Positions 5,130 through 6,981 of a stretch of 6,981 bases of DNA are shown piece by piece (the first letter of the stretch is position 1; the number at the start of each line of letters is the position of its first letter). The notes beneath the pieces were generated by a model. It saw only the letters and a list, made by a program, of their open reading frames with translations, ran no database searches and had not been told where the DNA came from. This stretch comes from an uncultured Pseudomonadales bacterium. Lineage in GTDB: Bacteria; Pseudomonadota; Gammaproteobacteria; Pseudomonadales; Porticoccaceae. The stretch spans positions 1 to 6,981 of the forward strand of contig CAJQJT010000048.1 of assembly GCA_905478725.1 (NCBI GenBank), read 5' to 3'. The position numbers and the translations under genes were made by a program.

Positions 5130-6065
5130 ATGAATAATAATTTGGCATTTGTGTTTCCCGGTCAGGGATCTCAGAAAATTGGAATGTTGGCCGATTTGGC
5201 CGCAGCCAATACGTTGGTAGAGCAGACTTTTGCTGAAGCATCGGACGTTCTCGGATACGACTGCTGGGACTTAGTGCAGAACGGAGAAGAGGACGCGATC
5301 AATCTTACTGAGCGCACTCAGCCTATTCTTCTTGCGGCCAGTGTTGCCATCTGGCGTCTCTGGCAACAGCAGGGTGGCCCCAATCCAGCTGCCATGGCCG
5401 GCCATAGTCTCGGCGAGTGGTCCGCATTAGTCTGTTCCGGTGCAGTTGATTTTGCCGACGCGGTCAAAATTGTTCGTGCCCGCGGTGCCTTTATGCAGCA
5501 GGCTGTGCCTGTGGGCGTTGGCGCAATGGCAGCAATTATGGGAATAGATGACCAGATAGTGATTGATGCCTGCGCAGAAGCCGCAGAGGGTCAGGTGGTT
5601 GCTGCAGTGAATTTTAATGCGCCGGGTCAGGTTGTGATTGCCGGTGATGCGGATGCGGTGGCACGAGCCACGGCTATCTGTAAAAAAGGCGGCGCCAAGC
5701 GTGCGGTTGAACTGCCGGTTAGCGCACCTTTCCATACTACCTTGATGCGTCCAGCGGCAGACAATCTTGCTGAGCTAGTCGAGGCAACAACTTTCAGTGC
5801 CCCGCAGATCAAAATTATTCACAATGTTAACGCTCAGGCTGAGGCGGATCCTCAGGCTATCAAGGCCTTGATGCTCGAGCAAATTTATAAGCCTGTACTC
5901 TGGGTCGATTGTGTAAATGGGCTCGCCGCAGGCGGTGCTGAAATGCTAATCGAATGTGGCCCGGGTCGTGTGCTCAATGGCCTCTCCAAACGCATTGATC
6001 GCAATTTGAAGTCGCTCTCCACTGATGATGTGGACAGCTTAGAAAACGCTTTAACATCAGTTTAA
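5130..6065 (+). CDS. fabD: Malonyl-CoA:ACP transacylase FabD
   Basis: FabD transfers malonyl from CoA to acyl carrier protein, supplying the extender unit for type II fatty-acid synthesis in the cytoplasm. The 311 residues match the family length (E. coli 309). The FPGQGSQ motif (9-15) holds the oxyanion-hole Gln12. GHSLGEWSAL (91-100) carries the nucleophile Ser93. Arg118 in VRARG matches the malonyl-carboxylate-binding arginine. His202 in SAPFHTTLM is the catalytic base. IECGPGRVLNGLSKRI closes the protein. The usual Tyr after GHSLGE is Trp here, a conservative change. The ATG at 5130 has a modest AGAAGA ribosome-binding site. The gene lies 13 bases after plsX and 27 before fabG. A C-terminal fusion or polyketide trans-acyltransferase is unlikely in this context. 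Confidence 0.96.
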   Translation: MNNNLAFVFPGQGSQKIGMLADLAAANTLVEQTFAEASDVLGYDCWDLVQNGEEDAINLTERTQPILLAASVAIWRLWQQQGGPNPAAMAGHSLGEWSALVCSGAVDFADAVKIVRARGAFMQQAVPVGVGAMAAIMGIDDQIVIDACAEAAEGQVVAAVNFNAPGQVVIAGDADAVARATAICKKGGAKRAVELPVSAPFHTTLMRPAADNLAELVEATTFSAPQIKIIHNVNAQAEADPQAIKALMLEQIYKPVLWVDCVNGLAAGGAEMLIECGPGRVLNGLSKRIDRNLKSLSTDDVDSLENALTSV

Positions 6066-6092
6066 TTAATTCTTTATCAATAGGAAAAATAA

Positions 6093-6836
6093 ATGAATCT
6101 TAATGAAAAGGTAGCGCTGGTTACTGGCGCCACTCGCGGCATTGGTGCTGCTATAGCAGAAGCATTGGGCAAGGCTGGGGCCACTGTAATCGGCACAGCC
6201 ACATCCGAAGCCGGTGCTGCATCAATCAGTCAGCGTTTTGCTGACAACGGTATAACCGGCACTGGTATGGTGTTGAACGTTACTGATACTGAGTCTGTTA
6301 CTAGCGTCATTAAGGCCATTACTGAGCAGTTTGCTGCGCCAACTATCCTAGTTAATAACGCCGGTATCACTAAAGATAATATTCTGATGCGCATGAAAGA
6401 AGATGAGTGGATGGATGTGCTAGATACTAACCTGACCTCTGTATTTCGTTTGGCTAAGGGCTGTGTTCGTCCTATGACCAAAGCCCGCTGGGGCCGTATT
6501 ATTAATATCAGCTCAGTGGTAGGTGCCATGGGTAACGCTGGCCAGAGTAACTATTCAGCCTCCAAGGCTGGCGTTGGAGGTTTTACCCGCGCCTTGGCCA
6601 AAGAGCTGGGCTCGCGTAATATTACCGTCAACACAGTAGCACCGGGTTTTATCGATACTGATATGACCAAAGATCTACCAGAAGCGAGCAAAGAGGCGAT
6701 GCTGACACAGATCCCACTGGCCCGTTTAGGGGCTCCAGAAGAGATCGCAGCAGTGGTATGTTTCCTTGCTGGGGACGCTGCCGGCTACATTACCGGTGAG
6801 ACGATTCATGTAAATGGTGGTATGTACATGGCATAA
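6093..6836 (+). CDS. fabG: 3-oxoacyl-[acyl-carrier-protein] reductase FabG
   Basis: FabG performs the NADPH-dependent reduction of 3-oxoacyl-ACP to 3-hydroxyacyl-ACP, the first reductive step of each elongation cycle. The protein has 247 residues (E. coli 244) and is a classical short-chain dehydrogenase. The Rossmann motif TGATRGIG lies at 11-18 and NNAG at 88-91. The catalytic residues are Asn113, Ser141, Tyr154 and Lys158 in NYSASK, with the family spacing (13 between Ser and Tyr, 4 between Tyr and Lys). PGFIDTDM and the C-terminal GETIHVNGGMYMA are typical of FabG. Its position between fabD and a presumed acpP makes FabG much likelier than a PHB-pathway or other dehydrogenase. AGGA (6082-6085) sits seven bases before the ATG at 6093. 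The gap before it is AT-rich. Confidence 0.96.
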   Translation: MNLNEKVALVTGATRGIGAAIAEALGKAGATVIGTATSEAGAASISQRFADNGITGTGMVLNVTDTESVTSVIKAITEQFAAPTILVNNAGITKDNILMRMKEDEWMDVLDTNLTSVFRLAKGCVRPMTKARWGRIINISSVVGAMGNAGQSNYSASKAGVGGFTRALAKELGSRNITVNTVAPGFIDTDMTKDLPEASKEAMLTQIPLARLGAPEEIAAVVCFLAGDAAGYITGETIHVNGGMYMA

Positions 6837-6868
6837 CCCATTGATTTTAATGGGAATTGTTGATTTTT
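6837..6868 (+). terminator. Small hairpin after fabG, possible weak terminator
   Basis: CCCATT (6837-6842) pairs with AATGGG (6849-6854) around a 6-base loop, immediately after the fabG stop codon. The following bases are T-rich (AATTGTTGATTTTT) but not an uninterrupted T run. It may partly end the plsX-fab transcript before acpP, or protect the 3' end of a processed message. The stem is short, so the call is tentative. Confidence 0.3.
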
Positions 6869-6878
6869 AAAATAGGGT

Positions 6879-6914
6879 TTAGCATTTTGTTATTTGTAGG
6901 GTAAAATGCCCGCC
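6879..6914 (+). promoter_or_regulatory. Predicted promoter for the next gene, presumably acpP
   Basis: TTAGCA (6879-6884; 4 of 6 matches) and TAAAAT (6902-6907; 5 of 6 matches) are 17 bases apart. The discriminator GCCCGCCC (6908-6915) resembles those of the rluC and yceD promoters. Start of transcription would be near 6914. No start codon with a recognisable ACP sequence appears before the right edge, so the gene lies beyond it. Acyl carrier protein is very abundant, and acpP having its own promoter besides read-through is known in E. coli. Confidence 0.55.
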
Positions 6915-6981
6915 CGAAAACACAGATTATCGCTGTTTGAGCTCTGTCTGCTCGGTAGCACAACTAATAAGCATTTCAGTT

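Noticed and set aside
5427..5735. Minus-strand frames inside fabD (5427-5735) and similar ones inside rluC, plsX and fabG
   Set aside because: They are antisense shadows of strongly conserved genes, with no own ribosome-binding sites or family similarity.
6051..6080. Possible internal promoter before fabG (TTAACA, 18 bp, TATCAA)
   Set aside because: The implied start would be about five bases before the ATG and would cut off the AGGA ribosome-binding site. The match probably reflects AT-rich intergenic sequence.

Overview
The window is a chromosomal housekeeping region from a gammaproteobacterium. RNase E, RluC, a Maf protein of the YceF type, YceD, L32, PlsX, FabD and FabG all read as gammaproteobacterial orthologues. 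The order rne / rluC-HAD phosphatase / maf / yceD-rpmF-plsX-fabD-fabG, with acpP expected just past the right edge, resembles the Pseudomonas layout more than the Enterobacteria layout: there is a HAD phosphatase after rluC and no fabH between plsX and fabD. The moderate base composition and the protein sequences suggest a Pseudomonadales/Cellvibrionales-like bacterium, but the genus cannot be read from the sequence. There is no sign of a mobile element, CRISPR array, tRNA or rRNA.

Layout. Bases 1-374 (minus) hold the first 124 codons of rne. Bases 375 to about 991 contain no credible gene. They hold a back-to-back promoter pair and what appears to be a roughly 500-nt rne leader rich in stem-loops. 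rluC (992-1936) and a HAD phosphatase (1933-2595) are co-directional and overlap by four bases. The Maf gene (2601-3194, minus) converges on them, five bases away. A 136-bp divergent gap (3195-3330) carries the maf promoter on one strand and a strong yceD promoter on the other. The yceD-rpmF-plsX-fabD-fabG operon fills 3331-6836. After fabG come a small hairpin and a promoter that should drive acpP.

How it works together. The right-hand operon joins ribosome biogenesis (YceD, linked to 23S rRNA accumulation; ribosomal protein L32) to phospholipid and fatty-acid synthesis (PlsX, FabD, FabG, then acyl carrier protein). The left-hand genes add RNA turnover (RNase E) and 23S rRNA pseudouridylation (RluC). 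Four predicted sigma70-type promoters (rne, rluC, yceD, acpP) share a 17-bp spacer and a G+C-rich discriminator directly after the -10 box. This is the kind of architecture associated with growth-rate and ppGpp control, and it gives the locus a common regulatory theme.

The genes themselves are ordinary and well conserved. The points worth a second look are regulatory: the long structured rne leader, the rpmF ribosome-binding site in a hairpin loop, the TTG start of plsX without a Shine-Dalgarno sequence beside a hairpin, and the shared promoter design. I found no evidence of a new multi-gene system.
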